Assembly: GCA_951812395.1 (NCBI GenBank)
Contig: CATOSD010000002.1
Span: 434,001-498,000 of the forward strand
Source of the DNA: an uncultured Dehalococcoidia bacterium
Lineage (GTDB): Bacteria; Chloroflexota; Dehalococcoidia; Lucifugimonadales; CATOSD01
Length of the DNA: 64,000 bases
Direction of reading: 5' to 3'
Below are positions 19,691 to 27,075 of this stretch, in pieces; within the stretch, counting starts at the first letter, position 1, and every line of letters begins with the position of its first letter. A program made the translations under genes and the position numbers. Below the pieces are notes generated by a model. It saw only the letters and a list, made by a program, of their open reading frames with translations. It was not told the DNA's origin and ran no database searches.

Positions 19691-19782
19691 AAAACCCCCC
19701 GTCAGTGGTGGCTCGATCTGCCACCTTTCCACTTGGGCCGATTCTAGCACACGACACCGCCGCCGCCACCGCCCCATGGTTG

Positions 19783-19791
19783 TGTTAGAAT
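19783..19791 (+). promoter_or_regulatory. Possible extended -10 promoter (TGT TAGAAT)
   Basis: A TGn plus TAGAAT hexamer lies 67 bp before the TTG of the downstream flavoprotein gene. No clear -35; visual match only. Confidence 0.35.
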
Positions 19792-19857
19792 CGCGCTGGG
19801 CTGAGCCGCGGAGAGGTTAGTACACTCCACACGGAGTGCGGTCTGGAGGAGTACGAA

Positions 19858-20265
19858 TTGGCAGAGTTCGACGCTGAGCGACTAGAGGAGTTCCTTCGCC
19901 CGGCCCGCATTGCCGTGGTGGCGACCGTCGCCAGGGACGGGACGCCGCAGGTGACGCCGGTCTGGTACGGGTACGAGGACGGACTGCTGACAGTCGCGGC
20001 CAGCGAGAGCAGCGCAAAGGTGCACAACCTCCGGCGCGACCCTCGATTGTCGGTGTGCGTTTACTCTGGCGAGCGGGGCGAGGAGTACGCCGCTCTCTAT
20101 GGACGGGCCGAACTCGCGCACGGCGACAGCGTCTGGCCGCAGGTGCGGGGCATCGTCGAACGCTATGAGAATCCGGAGAATGTGGACAACTACATGAGAG
20201 AGTTGATGGCCGAGCGGTTCGTGATAATCACACTCGCGCCTGACAGGGTTCTCTTCGGGCCGTAG
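19858..20265 (+). CDS. PPOX-class F420/FMN-dependent oxidoreductase
   Basis: A 135-residue split beta-barrel protein of the pyridoxamine-phosphate-oxidase superfamily. Typical segments are VATVARDGTPQVTPVWY and KVHNLRRDPRLSVCVYS. Members bind F420 or FMN and reduce small substrates. Start is a TTG with GGAGGAG 8 nt upstream. It precedes an acyl-CoA-dehydrogenase-like gene by 26 bp, so the two may form an operon. Confidence 0.87.
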   Translation: MAEFDAERLEEFLRPARIAVVATVARDGTPQVTPVWYGYEDGLLTVAASESSAKVHNLRRDPRLSVCVYSGERGEEYAALYGRAELAHGDSVWPQVRGIVERYENPENVDNYMRELMAERFVIITLAPDRVLFGP

Positions 20266-20291
20266 CGGGAGTACCCAACACACGAACGGCG

Positions 20292-21461
20292 ATGAGCGCA
20301 GCCACATATGACATAAGCCGCTATCTGGACGCCGCGCGAGAGTTCGCGGCAAGGGTCGCGCTACACGCCGAGCGCATCGACGACGCGCGCGAGTTGCCCG
20401 ATGAGCTGGCGCGCGAGATGGCGGACAAGGGCTTCTTCCGGTTGCTGGCGCCCCGCTCGCTCGGCGGCGCCGAGCTGGATCTGCCGGACTACTTGCGCCT
20501 GGTGGAAGTGTTCGCCGAGGTCGACGCCAGCACGGCGTGGACCTTCAACCAGAACAACGTCTGGGCGACCAACTCCACCCGCGTGCCGCCGCAAACGGCG
20601 CGTGAGATTTGGGCCGACCCGCGCGCCGTCGTCACGAACGGTCCACCCCTCCCAGGGGCGAGGGCGGAGCCGGCGGACGGCGGGTACCTGCTTTCGGGCC
20701 GCTGGACCTTCAGCACCGGCTGCGACCACGCCACCTGGATAGCCGCCATGGCTCCGGTGGCGGCGGATGGCGAGACAGGACCGCTTCCGGTGGACGACCA
20801 AAGCGCTCCAGTAATGCTCGTGCCAAAGAGCGCCGTGAACATAGTGGACGACTGGCACGTGAACGGGTTGCGTGGCACCGCCAGCTACGGATTCGAAGTG
20901 GACGGTCTGTTCGTGCCTTCGGCCCGCACCTTCAGCGTCACCTGGCCGCCCAGAGAAGACGGACCGCTCTACGTGCTTCCCACCACGCTGCTATTCGCGT
21001 CCGGCTTCTCAACCATAACGCTGGGCGTGGCTCGCGCCAGCCTGGACGTGGCTATCGACGTCGCGGGCGGCAAGGTGCCGGCCCGAATGCGCGGCAAGCT
21101 GCGGGACTACACCACGACGCAGCGCGAAGTGGGCGAGGCGATGGCCAACTGGCGCTCGGCGAAGGCGTTCCTGCGCGAGGCGGTCGGCCAGGTCTGGCAG
21201 AGCGCCCGGCACGACGGCTCCCTCACGATCGACGACCGGATCTCGCTGCGGATCGCCACGACCCACGCTATACGCATGGCCGCGAAGGTGGTCGATTCAG
21301 CCTACAACCTGTGCGGCTCGGGCGCGATATTCAAGGGCCACCCCATCCAGCGCCGGTTCCAGGACGCCCACGTCATCACCCAGCACCTCCAGGGCCGGAT
21401 GACGCACTACGACACCGCGGGCCAGTACTACCTGGGCCTGGAGCCGCGCGGGCAGTTTTAA
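20292..21461 (+). CDS. Acyl-CoA dehydrogenase-fold flavin monooxygenase-like protein
   Basis: A 389-residue protein with the acyl-CoA dehydrogenase fold. Sequence features (LPDELAREMADKGFFRL, SGRWTFSTGCDHA, NGLRGTASYGFEVDGLFVP) are closest to the group containing p-hydroxyphenylacetate hydroxylase and HsaA-type monooxygenases, which use reduced flavin from a partner. The upstream PPOX protein could be linked functionally. Substrate not predictable. Confidence 0.82.
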   Translation: MSAATYDISRYLDAAREFAARVALHAERIDDARELPDELAREMADKGFFRLLAPRSLGGAELDLPDYLRLVEVFAEVDASTAWTFNQNNVWATNSTRVPPQTAREIWADPRAVVTNGPPLPGARAEPADGGYLLSGRWTFSTGCDHATWIAAMAPVAADGETGPLPVDDQSAPVMLVPKSAVNIVDDWHVNGLRGTASYGFEVDGLFVPSARTFSVTWPPREDGPLYVLPTTLLFASGFSTITLGVARASLDVAIDVAGGKVPARMRGKLRDYTTTQREVGEAMANWRSAKAFLREAVGQVWQSARHDGSLTIDDRISLRIATTHAIRMAAKVVDSAYNLCGSGAIFKGHPIQRRFQDAHVITQHLQGRMTHYDTAGQYYLGLEPRGQF

Positions 21462-21698
21462 TGGGGCTGTGGCAGTGGCGTGGGATCAGATTCTGGCTAT
21501 CGAGAAATGGCGGCGGAACAACAGCCCTGATAGTGTCCCGTGCCTGTACCACCGCTTCGACTCCAAGCCTGTTGGCGTCGGGAACTTTTGCAAGCGGTAG
21601 GTCGGAGTGTGCTGCACCCCAACTTTTCGGCGAGAGATTGTCCTGTAGCTCACTGTGGGTCAGCATTTGCACAGGAAAGGCCTACGGGACTACATCTA

Positions 21699-22802
21699 GG
21701 GATACTCTGAACAAGTCTGGTGTGTTGTGGCATAGTAAAATGCCATACACAAAGCAGAGATGTTTGGGGTGAAGGCACGATGGACCAGCCAACATTTGCC
21801 GACTTGGAGTACGAGAGCAAGAAGCGCAAGACCCGGCGGGAGATATTCCTTGAGCGCATGGACGGTCTGATCCCGTGGGAGCAGCTCGTAGAACGCATCC
21901 GCCCGTTCTATCCCAAGGCAGGCCGGGGCCGGCGACCTTATGAGTTATCTGTGATGCTGCGGATTCACTGTGTGCAGGCGTTCTACAACCTCAGTGATCC
22001 TGGCATGGAGGACATGCTCTACGAGGTCGAGTCGGTGAGACGGTTCGTAGGGTTGAGGCTATCGGGCCCGCTCCCGGACGAGACGACGATCCTGAACTTC
22101 CGCCATCTGCTGGAAGAGCACGAGTTGGGACAGGTTCTGTTCGAGGAGATCAACCGTCACCTGGAGTCCCAGGGGCTGCGACTTCGGGAGGGGACGATCG
22201 TGGACGCGAGCATCATTGAGGCGCCATCGTCGACGAAGAATCGTGCAGGTGAGCGAGACCCTGAGATGCGTCAAACGAAGAAGGGGAATGAGTGGCACTT
22301 CGGGATGAAGGTACACATCGGTGCGGACGCTGAGACGGGAGTAGTACATAGCGTAACGACGACACCTGCGAACGTTCATGACGTGACGGAGGCTCACCGG
22401 CTACTGCACGGTGGAGAGAATCGGGTGTGGGGCGATGCGGGGTATCAGGGAGTCGGCAAGCGATTGGAGAACCGCGAGTTGGATGTGGACTGGCAGGTAG
22501 CGCTGAGACCCGGGAGACGTCGGCAACTGGAGCCGGGAAGCTATGAGGTGCTAGTGGAGAAGCGCAAGGCGTCGACCAGGGCGAAGGTGGAGCATCCGTT
22601 CCTGTACGTGAAGCGCCACTTTGGATACGCCAAGGTGCGTTACCGAGGGTTGGCAAAGAACACGCAACGACTGGCGTTGCTACTGGGAATGACGAACTTG
22701 ATAAGGGCGGAGCGGTACTTGGCAGCCTGACAAGGGCGGAGTGCGCCCAAGCTGGACAAACGAACGCAGATACGCCTTAGCAGAGCCGTTTCAGGACCAC
22801 AA
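21699..22802 (+). mobile_element. IS5-family insertion sequence (ends approximate)
   Basis: A single transposase gene flanked by short imperfect inverted ends. The left end contains CTGAACAAGTCTG (about 21707-21719); the reverse complement of the right end contains CTGAAACGGCTCTG (about 22782-22795). Total length about 1.1 kb fits IS5. No target duplication was identified, so the ends are tentative. Immediately downstream lies a stretch of gene remnants. Bases 21462-21698 upstream hold no gene that I can recognise. Confidence 0.65.
21780..22730 (+). CDS. IS5-family DDE transposase
   Basis: A 316-residue intact transposase. The first acidic residue is D142 (IVDASIIEAP), the second is in VWGDAGYQG near residue 220, and the Glu is in KVEHPF near residue 280. 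The N-terminal DUF772-type region (RPYELSVMLRIHCVQAFYNL) is present. Start is the ATG with GGGGTGAAGG upstream. The complete reading frame suggests a recent or active copy. Confidence 0.95.
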   Translation: MDQPTFADLEYESKKRKTRREIFLERMDGLIPWEQLVERIRPFYPKAGRGRRPYELSVMLRIHCVQAFYNLSDPGMEDMLYEVESVRRFVGLRLSGPLPDETTILNFRHLLEEHELGQVLFEEINRHLESQGLRLREGTIVDASIIEAPSSTKNRAGERDPEMRQTKKGNEWHFGMKVHIGADAETGVVHSVTTTPANVHDVTEAHRLLHGGENRVWGDAGYQGVGKRLENRELDVDWQVALRPGRRRQLEPGSYEVLVEKRKASTRAKVEHPFLYVKRHFGYAKVRYRGLAKNTQRLALLLGMTNLIRAERYLAA

Positions 22803-22947
22803 GACCTCTATCGACACACCGTAGGAGGAAGAAATACCTCGGACAGCCCACTTACTGTCCATCACATACGAGATGACCTCAGTTGTTCAGAGGTTCCCTA
22901 GTCTCTCTGTGGAATTGGAAGTGGTTCCGAGTATCCCCTCATTTGAC

Positions 22948-23090
22948 TCAAGCCGAGTCCGGGGAAACGGCCCAGACGATGAGACGGAGCTCGCTGTCAT
23001 CCATAAGCGTGTACTCTGGATATTTGCCCGAAAGCCCATAGCTCTCCTCCATGATGATTGGGACTCCATCTCCACGACGTTCCATCATGT
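22948..23090 (-). pseudogene. Remnant of an AlbA_2/RecG-like ATP-binding protein C-terminus
   Basis: In one minus frame about 45 codons read MERRGDGVPIIMEES then YPEYTLMDDSELRLIVW before a TGA. The pattern R-R-G-D-G-V-P followed by an aromatic/acidic strand resembles the end of AlbA_2-type proteins (schlafen-like, divergent AAA_4). Nothing upstream in frame continues the protein; instead it abuts the McrC remnant. Recognition is by memory of family patterns. Confidence 0.45.
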
Positions 23091-23479
23091 GGGTTCGGTC
23101 CAACGCAGATGCAGAAGGCATCCTGCAACGTGCCAGACTCTTAGGAGCTGACTGCGAATTGTCTGGCTATCCGCTGGCAAGTCAACTGTGATGAATGAGA
23201 CCCGATGGCCCTGGATGGTGACTGACAAGTCATAATCTACGCCCAATTAGGGGTAGAGCAGAACGCCGGAATAGTGGCGCGATATACATTCCCCGTTCCG
23301 CCCCTGAGTACGCAGGTGAGTGTAGAACTGGTACATGTTCCCACTTTAGGTGTTGGTTTCCCAGTTTGACTGCGCCCAACGATGGACGTGAACTTGGTAT
23401 CGAAAACAATTCGATGGCTTGCTGCAGAGCTGCTGTGCTCGCTGCACTCTAGCACTATGTCGGTTATCGTTTCCGGCAT
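23085..23479 (-). pseudogene. Decayed McrC (5-methylcytosine restriction system) C-terminal fragment
   Basis: McrC is the nuclease partner of the McrB GTPase in type IV restriction. The minus strand reads RIVFDTKFTSI (PD-(D/E)xK-like core), then shifts by one base near 23340 and continues NMYQFYTHLRTQGRNGE and YSGVLLYP. It meets an in-frame TAA and resumes LGVDYDLSVTIQGHRV and VDLPAD. The order of DTK, YQ-YxxLR, LLYP and GH motifs matches McrC. One frameshift, one nonsense codon and a missing N-terminus make it nonfunctional. Confidence 0.6.
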
Positions 23480-23480
23480 G

Positions 23481-23840
23481 ATAGGGGGTAAACTACGAGT
23501 CGGTTATCAAGGCATCCGACTACGCCAGCCCTATCCAGACGGGATGCCAGGTCGCCAGCCGCGAATGATGCATTTGTAGGACAGATTCGGATGGAATCGG
23601 AGTTGGCTCACGTTGCGGTCGAGCCTGCTTCCGATTTAAGTGAATGTATGTCTCTTGGCCACCCAGGTGTTACTGATGCTAGCCGGTCCCTGCAACATAA
23701 GGTCCCCATTTGCACGTAGTCGGCTCAGAATCGATTGTTCCTGGGTTTCTCGAAGAAACAACCGGCTCCGACTATGTCTTTGGACGTGTGACGCTCAAGT
23801 TGTTATGGCTCGTAATCAGTAGATTTGGCACTACCTTTGG
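23481..23840. other. Gene-poor remnant region
   Basis: No intact gene is seen. Short frames occur on both strands without recognisable family motifs. The stretch lies between the EVE gene and the McrC remnant, where a McrB GTPase gene might once have been; I could not find Walker motifs. Confidence 0.5.
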
Positions 23841-24254
23841 TCAGACTGATCCGCTGCGCAAGAGACCCAGTACGACCTCGGCTGAGGTACGACGCACCTC
23901 TGCAATGCTGAACCCCTGTTGACCGCACTTCCGAAACACATCGGGGAGCAACCCTTTGTTTACCATGTCGTGAATTTTGGCTCTTCTGAGTGGAAACGAG
24001 AAAAACTTCGGTTTGTCAGTGTCAAACCTGATGTGATCGGGACTGATTGTTTTGACGTTCACACTGAATGCGAGAGTCATGCCGTATCTAGGGACGCTGC
24101 TAGTGCAGTATATCAATAGCTGATCGCCAGGCTTGACTCTGCCGTGATCGCGATCGCGGGGCTTGTACCTCCACTCTCCATTCTCGTAACAACAACTGTT
24201 AAAGAGTTTGTCGAATCCGCCGTCCCGACTAACCTGGACCAAGAACCTTCTCAT
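23841..24254 (-). CDS. EVE-domain (PUA-like) protein
   Basis: A protein of about 137 residues starting MRRFLVQVSRDGG, with AAGGA 7 nt upstream. Segments such as VKPGDQLLIYCTSS and HGRVKPGD fit the EVE/PUA-like fold, which reads modified bases and is often fused to or beside McrB-type GTPases. It lies upstream of the McrC remnant on the same strand, so it may be the surviving reader module of a broken type IV restriction locus. The longer upstream frame looks noncoding. Function inferred. Confidence 0.55.
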   Translation of the reverse strand: MRRFLVQVSRDGGFDKLFNSCCYENGEWRYKPRDRDHGRVKPGDQLLIYCTSSVPRYGMTLAFSVNVKTISPDHIRFDTDKPKFFSFPLRRAKIHDMVNKGLLPDVFRKCGQQGFSIAEVRRTSAEVVLGLLRSGSV

Positions 24255-24663
24255 TTGAGAATCCTTACTAGACAGCGGCACAAGGCGCCTGAAACTCTCC
24301 AGACACGAGCCGCCATCTGACAACTGAGTATCTTCACTTCCTCATACCAGCAAATCATCTGGGTTTGCATCCTCCTAGAAAGCAATCCGACAAAAAACAC
24401 GCACTTAAGCACCTTGAGCCAGCGCAATTCTACCCCGTAGTCGTCTACCAGTTCCAACCCTAACCCGTTGCGCGCGCCTGTTTCAGATTTCTAAGTCCGC
24501 ATGAATTCGTCATTCCGGCCCCGAGCCGGAATCCAGCGGCCTGCCCGCGACGGCCGCACGCTTTGCAAACCGCCCCGCTCTTGCTTTACCATTGCCCAAC
24601 ACCTGTTCATCTATCGGCGCGGCGCGCCAATCGACGGCGCGGGCGCAAACTGGAGGCAGTAGC
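24255..24663. other. Intergenic stretch with a REP-like hairpin
   Basis: No coding sequence is supported. A REP-like palindrome lies at 24512-24532. The phrase GCCTGTTTCAGATT near 24475 also occurs near 35990 in another intergenic gap. Confidence 0.5.
24512..24532. repeat. REP-like palindrome (ATTCCGGC / GCCGGAAT)
   Basis: Perfect 8-bp arms with a CCCGA loop in an otherwise empty gap. This is a common style of dispersed intergenic palindrome in GC-rich bacteria. Confidence 0.55.
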
Positions 24664-24891
24664 TTGGCCAACGCAATTGTTTTGTACACCCACCCCGACT
24701 GTAGTTTCTCGGACGCACTGAAGGACGAGCTGGACACCGTCGGCACGGAATATGATGAGATCAACCTCGCGCTTCGTCCGGAGGCCTGGCTGGACCTGGA
24801 GAAGCTCACCGGCGGCGAGCGCATCACTCCCGTCATGATCGAGGACGGCGAAGTGAGCGTCGGCTTCCACGGCGTAGGTTGAAGCTTCTAG
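24664..24891 (+). CDS. Glutaredoxin-like selenoprotein ending U-x-x-stop
   Basis: A 75-residue thioredoxin-fold protein. The start is a TTG with GGAGG 8 nt upstream, giving MANAIVLYTHPDCSFSD with a CxxS-type N-terminal motif. A cis-Pro segment RITPVMIEDGEVSVGFHGVG is followed by TGA (24880-24882), then AGC TTC TAG. With Sec inserted the protein ends G-U-S-F. This matches small glutaredoxin-like (seleno)proteins that end in U/C-x-x-stop. A perfect 7-bp hairpin begins 15 nt after the TGA. It is followed 61 bp later by a second UGA-containing redox gene on the same strand. Without recoding the protein would end two residues after the conserved GFHG, losing the redox residue. Confidence 0.83.
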
Positions 24892-24897
24892 CATTCC

Positions 24898-24914
24898 GGG
24901 AGCCGTTGGCTCCC
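24898..24914 (+). promoter_or_regulatory. Putative bacterial SECIS hairpin in the 3' untranslated part
   Basis: GGGAGCC pairs perfectly with GGCTCCC around a GTT loop. The loop starts with G and lies 22 nt after the UGA. Most of the element is beyond the TAG stop, as required for a UGA three codons from the end. Confidence 0.7.
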
Positions 24915-24952
24915 AACAAAGCACAGCCCCATCCGGTTTCGAGGAGGCGCGC

Positions 24953-25663
24953 ATGGTACGCGCTACCACTACGGGCGTGAACGTAGGCGACACTGCCCCG
25001 GATTTCACGCTGACAGATCTCGCCGGCGGCGAACGCAGCCTGTCCGACTATCGTGGCCGCAAGGTCATCCTCTTCTTCTGGGCGTCCTGGTGAGCTTGCC
25101 GTGAACAGCTGCCGGTCTGGCAGCAAGTGCACGAGCAGCACGGCGACGACGTTGAGGTGCTATCGATAGCGGTCGACGCCCAGGGTGCTGAGAAGGCGCG
25201 GCCCTTCGTGGAGAAGGCAGGCGCGCGGTTCACCACGCTGGTGGACGAGCGTAATCTGTTGGGCCGGACGTACGGCTTCAAGGCCATCCCAAACGGCTAC
25301 CTGATTGACGAGTCCGGCGTGGTGCGCTACAAGCGGCTGGGCGGATTCGACGTTCGCCGGCAGGACACCGCGAGTGTCGTCGAGCGCTGGTGCGCCGGCC
25401 AAGACCTGGAGGAGAACGCTGGACACGCCGCCGAGAACGATAGCGAGAACGACGAAGTTCACGCCCTCTTCCAGAGCGGCCAGGAGTTGTACCGCCAGGG
25501 GAAGGTGGCCGAGGCAGCGGAGCAGTGGCGCGAGGCTGCCGCGCTCGAGCCGGCCAACTGGATCGTTCGCAAGCAGTTATGGGCGGTCGAGCACCCCGAG
25601 CGCTTCTACGACGGCGCGGTGGACTTCGACTGGCAGAAGGAGCAGATAGCGCGCGAGGCCTAG
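24953..25663 (+). CDS. TlpA/thioredoxin-like selenoprotein with U-A-C motif
   Basis: A 236-residue protein if the TGA at 25091-25093 (codon 47) is read as Sec. The ATG has GGAGG 7 nt upstream. Residues 1-46 read as a peroxiredoxin/TlpA start (GDTAPDFTLTDLAGGE, KVILFFWASW). The UGA falls where TlpA/ResA proteins have the first catalytic Cys of WCxxC, and the frame continues A-C-R-E-Q-LPVW. The spacing is U-x-C, one residue shorter than the usual C-x-x-C. The cis-Pro loop (GFKAIPNGYLIDESG) is intact. The last 70 residues contain a TPR-like helix pair (ALFQSGQELYRQGKVAEAAE). A SECIS-like hairpin follows the UGA. Likely a thiol-disulfide reductase; no signal peptide is seen, so cytoplasmic. Confidence 0.86.
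25108..25124 (+). promoter_or_regulatory. Putative bacterial SECIS hairpin in the TlpA-like gene
   Basis: GCTGCC pairs with GGCAGC around a GGTCT loop. The loop starts with GG, 20 nt after the UGA. It lies within the coding sequence, as usual for bacterial SECIS. Confidence 0.68.
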
Positions 25664-26049
25664 TCCAGCACCGCTATCGCTTCGATCTCAACGTCCAGCC
25701 CCGGCTGGGCCAGCGCGGTGATCTCCACCAGCGAGTTGGCCGGATTCTGGCCGCCGAAGTAGCCGTACATGACCGACTGCTGCTCCGCGGACGCCGGAAA
25801 CCACTCCCTCATGTCGGTGACGAACGTCGTTATCTTCACGATGTCGGCCGCAGTGCCGCCCTCGGCCTCTACGATACGGATCAACCTGTCCCAGACTACC
25901 TTGAACTGCTCAATTGCGGGACCGCCCTGGGCGTCCGTGCCCCTCGCCGTGCAGCCCGAAATGTATAGCGTGCCGCCCACGCGAACCGCCCTTGCGAACG
26001 TCGGCCCGGCCGGCGCGATGTCTGGATATTCCCTGCGGGTCTTTTCCAT
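25660..26049 (-). CDS. RidA/YjgF-family protein
   Basis: A 129-residue protein of the reactive-enamine/imine deaminase family. Typical segments are GTLYISGCTA, WDRLIRIVEAEGG and PGLDVEIEAIAVL. It is convergent with the selenoprotein gene and their stop codons overlap by three bases. Members hydrolyse 2-aminoacrylate-type intermediates or act in catabolism; this subgroup is uncertain. Confidence 0.88.
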   Translation of the reverse strand: MEKTRREYPDIAPAGPTFARAVRVGGTLYISGCTARGTDAQGGPAIEQFKVVWDRLIRIVEAEGGTAADIVKITTFVTDMREWFPASAEQQSVMYGYFGGQNPANSLVEITALAQPGLDVEIEAIAVLD

Positions 26050-26091
26050 GTGTCGGCCCTCCTGTGATGGTGTCTTGGCACGACGCTCGTG

Positions 26092-26901
26092 CTATTGCTT
26101 GACCGCCTTGATGGAGTACATCAGCGGCACGGTACTGGCCCCTTCTGGAAGTCGCCACCAGCCGTCGGGGCACAGCTCCAGCATGGGAAGCTGCTGGTAG
26201 GCGCTGAACGGAAATTCGCGCAGGTGCTCTATCCTCAGGCCGGCGCCAATCAGTGCGTTCACGACGTCCGACAGAGGGTGGCTCCACTCGAAGCCGTGGG
26301 TGGTGATGTCGGCCGTCGGCTCGGCGTAGCTGCCCCTGGTCTCGAACTCCAACGGTTCCTTCGAATAGAAGTAGGGGTACCGAATAATCAGTTCGGTCCG
26401 GTTCTCGTCGTCGAACACGCCCGCGAACGGGTGAAACTCGACGATGTGGAACGCTCCGCCAGGCCGCAGGTAACGCGCCGCCACATGCGCCCAGGCGGTG
26501 AGGTCGGGAAGCCAGCACAGCACGCCGTAGGAGGTGAACACGACGTCGAACCCGCCGGGCTCGTACAGGAGTTCCGGCAGGTCGTACACGTTCGCTGCCA
26601 GGAAGCGCGCGTTCAGACCGAGCTCGGCAGCCAGGGAGCGCGCGACAGAGAGAGATGCCTCGGAGAAGTCGACGCCCGTGACTCGCGCGCCCAGTCTCGC
26701 CCAGGAGAGCGTGTCGACTCCGATGTGGCATTGCAGGTGCAGCAACGAGCGGCCCGCGACGTTGCCAACCTCTTCCAGTTCGACGCTCTTCAGCGTGGAC
26801 TCTCCGGCCAGGAACCCCGGCAGGTCGTAAAAGTCCGACTGCGCGTGGATGGGAGCCAGGACGTCCCACTGGCTGCGGTTGGCGTTCATGTATTCGTTCA
26901 T
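26092..26901 (-). CDS. Class I SAM-dependent methyltransferase
   Basis: About 269 residues with SAM motif I LLHLQCHIGVDTLSWARLGA, acidic loop VTGVDFSEASL, and later motifs DVVFTSYGVLCWLPDL and YLRPGGAFHIVEFHP. An in-frame GTG four codons upstream is an alternative start. Substrate unknown; similar proteins are annotated as generic small-molecule methyltransferases. Confidence 0.88.
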   Translation of the reverse strand: MNEYMNANRSQWDVLAPIHAQSDFYDLPGFLAGESTLKSVELEEVGNVAGRSLLHLQCHIGVDTLSWARLGARVTGVDFSEASLSVARSLAAELGLNARFLAANVYDLPELLYEPGGFDVVFTSYGVLCWLPDLTAWAHVAARYLRPGGAFHIVEFHPFAGVFDDENRTELIIRYPYFYSKEPLEFETRGSYAEPTADITTHGFEWSHPLSDVVNALIGAGLRIEHLREFPFSAYQQLPMLELCPDGWWRLPEGASTVPLMYSIKAVKQ

Positions 26902-26979
26902 CCGACTATTCACCTATCATTATTCGATCGCGTACCCGCGCTCTTGGCCGCGACCATTCTAACGGAGCAGGCACGGCTT

Positions 26980-27009
26980 TTGAACTGCGGCGGCGCGGTT
27001 GTGTATACT
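26980..27009 (+). promoter_or_regulatory. Possible sigma70 promoter for the repeat membrane protein
   Basis: TTGAAC and TATACT are spaced 18 bp apart, ending 66 bp before the ATG at 27076. Visual match only. Confidence 0.4.
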
Positions 27010-27075
27010 TTGCCCGCTGTACAGTGCGCCGGATTCCGCGGCGCCAATTACTACACCCACGCAAGAGGCGACACA

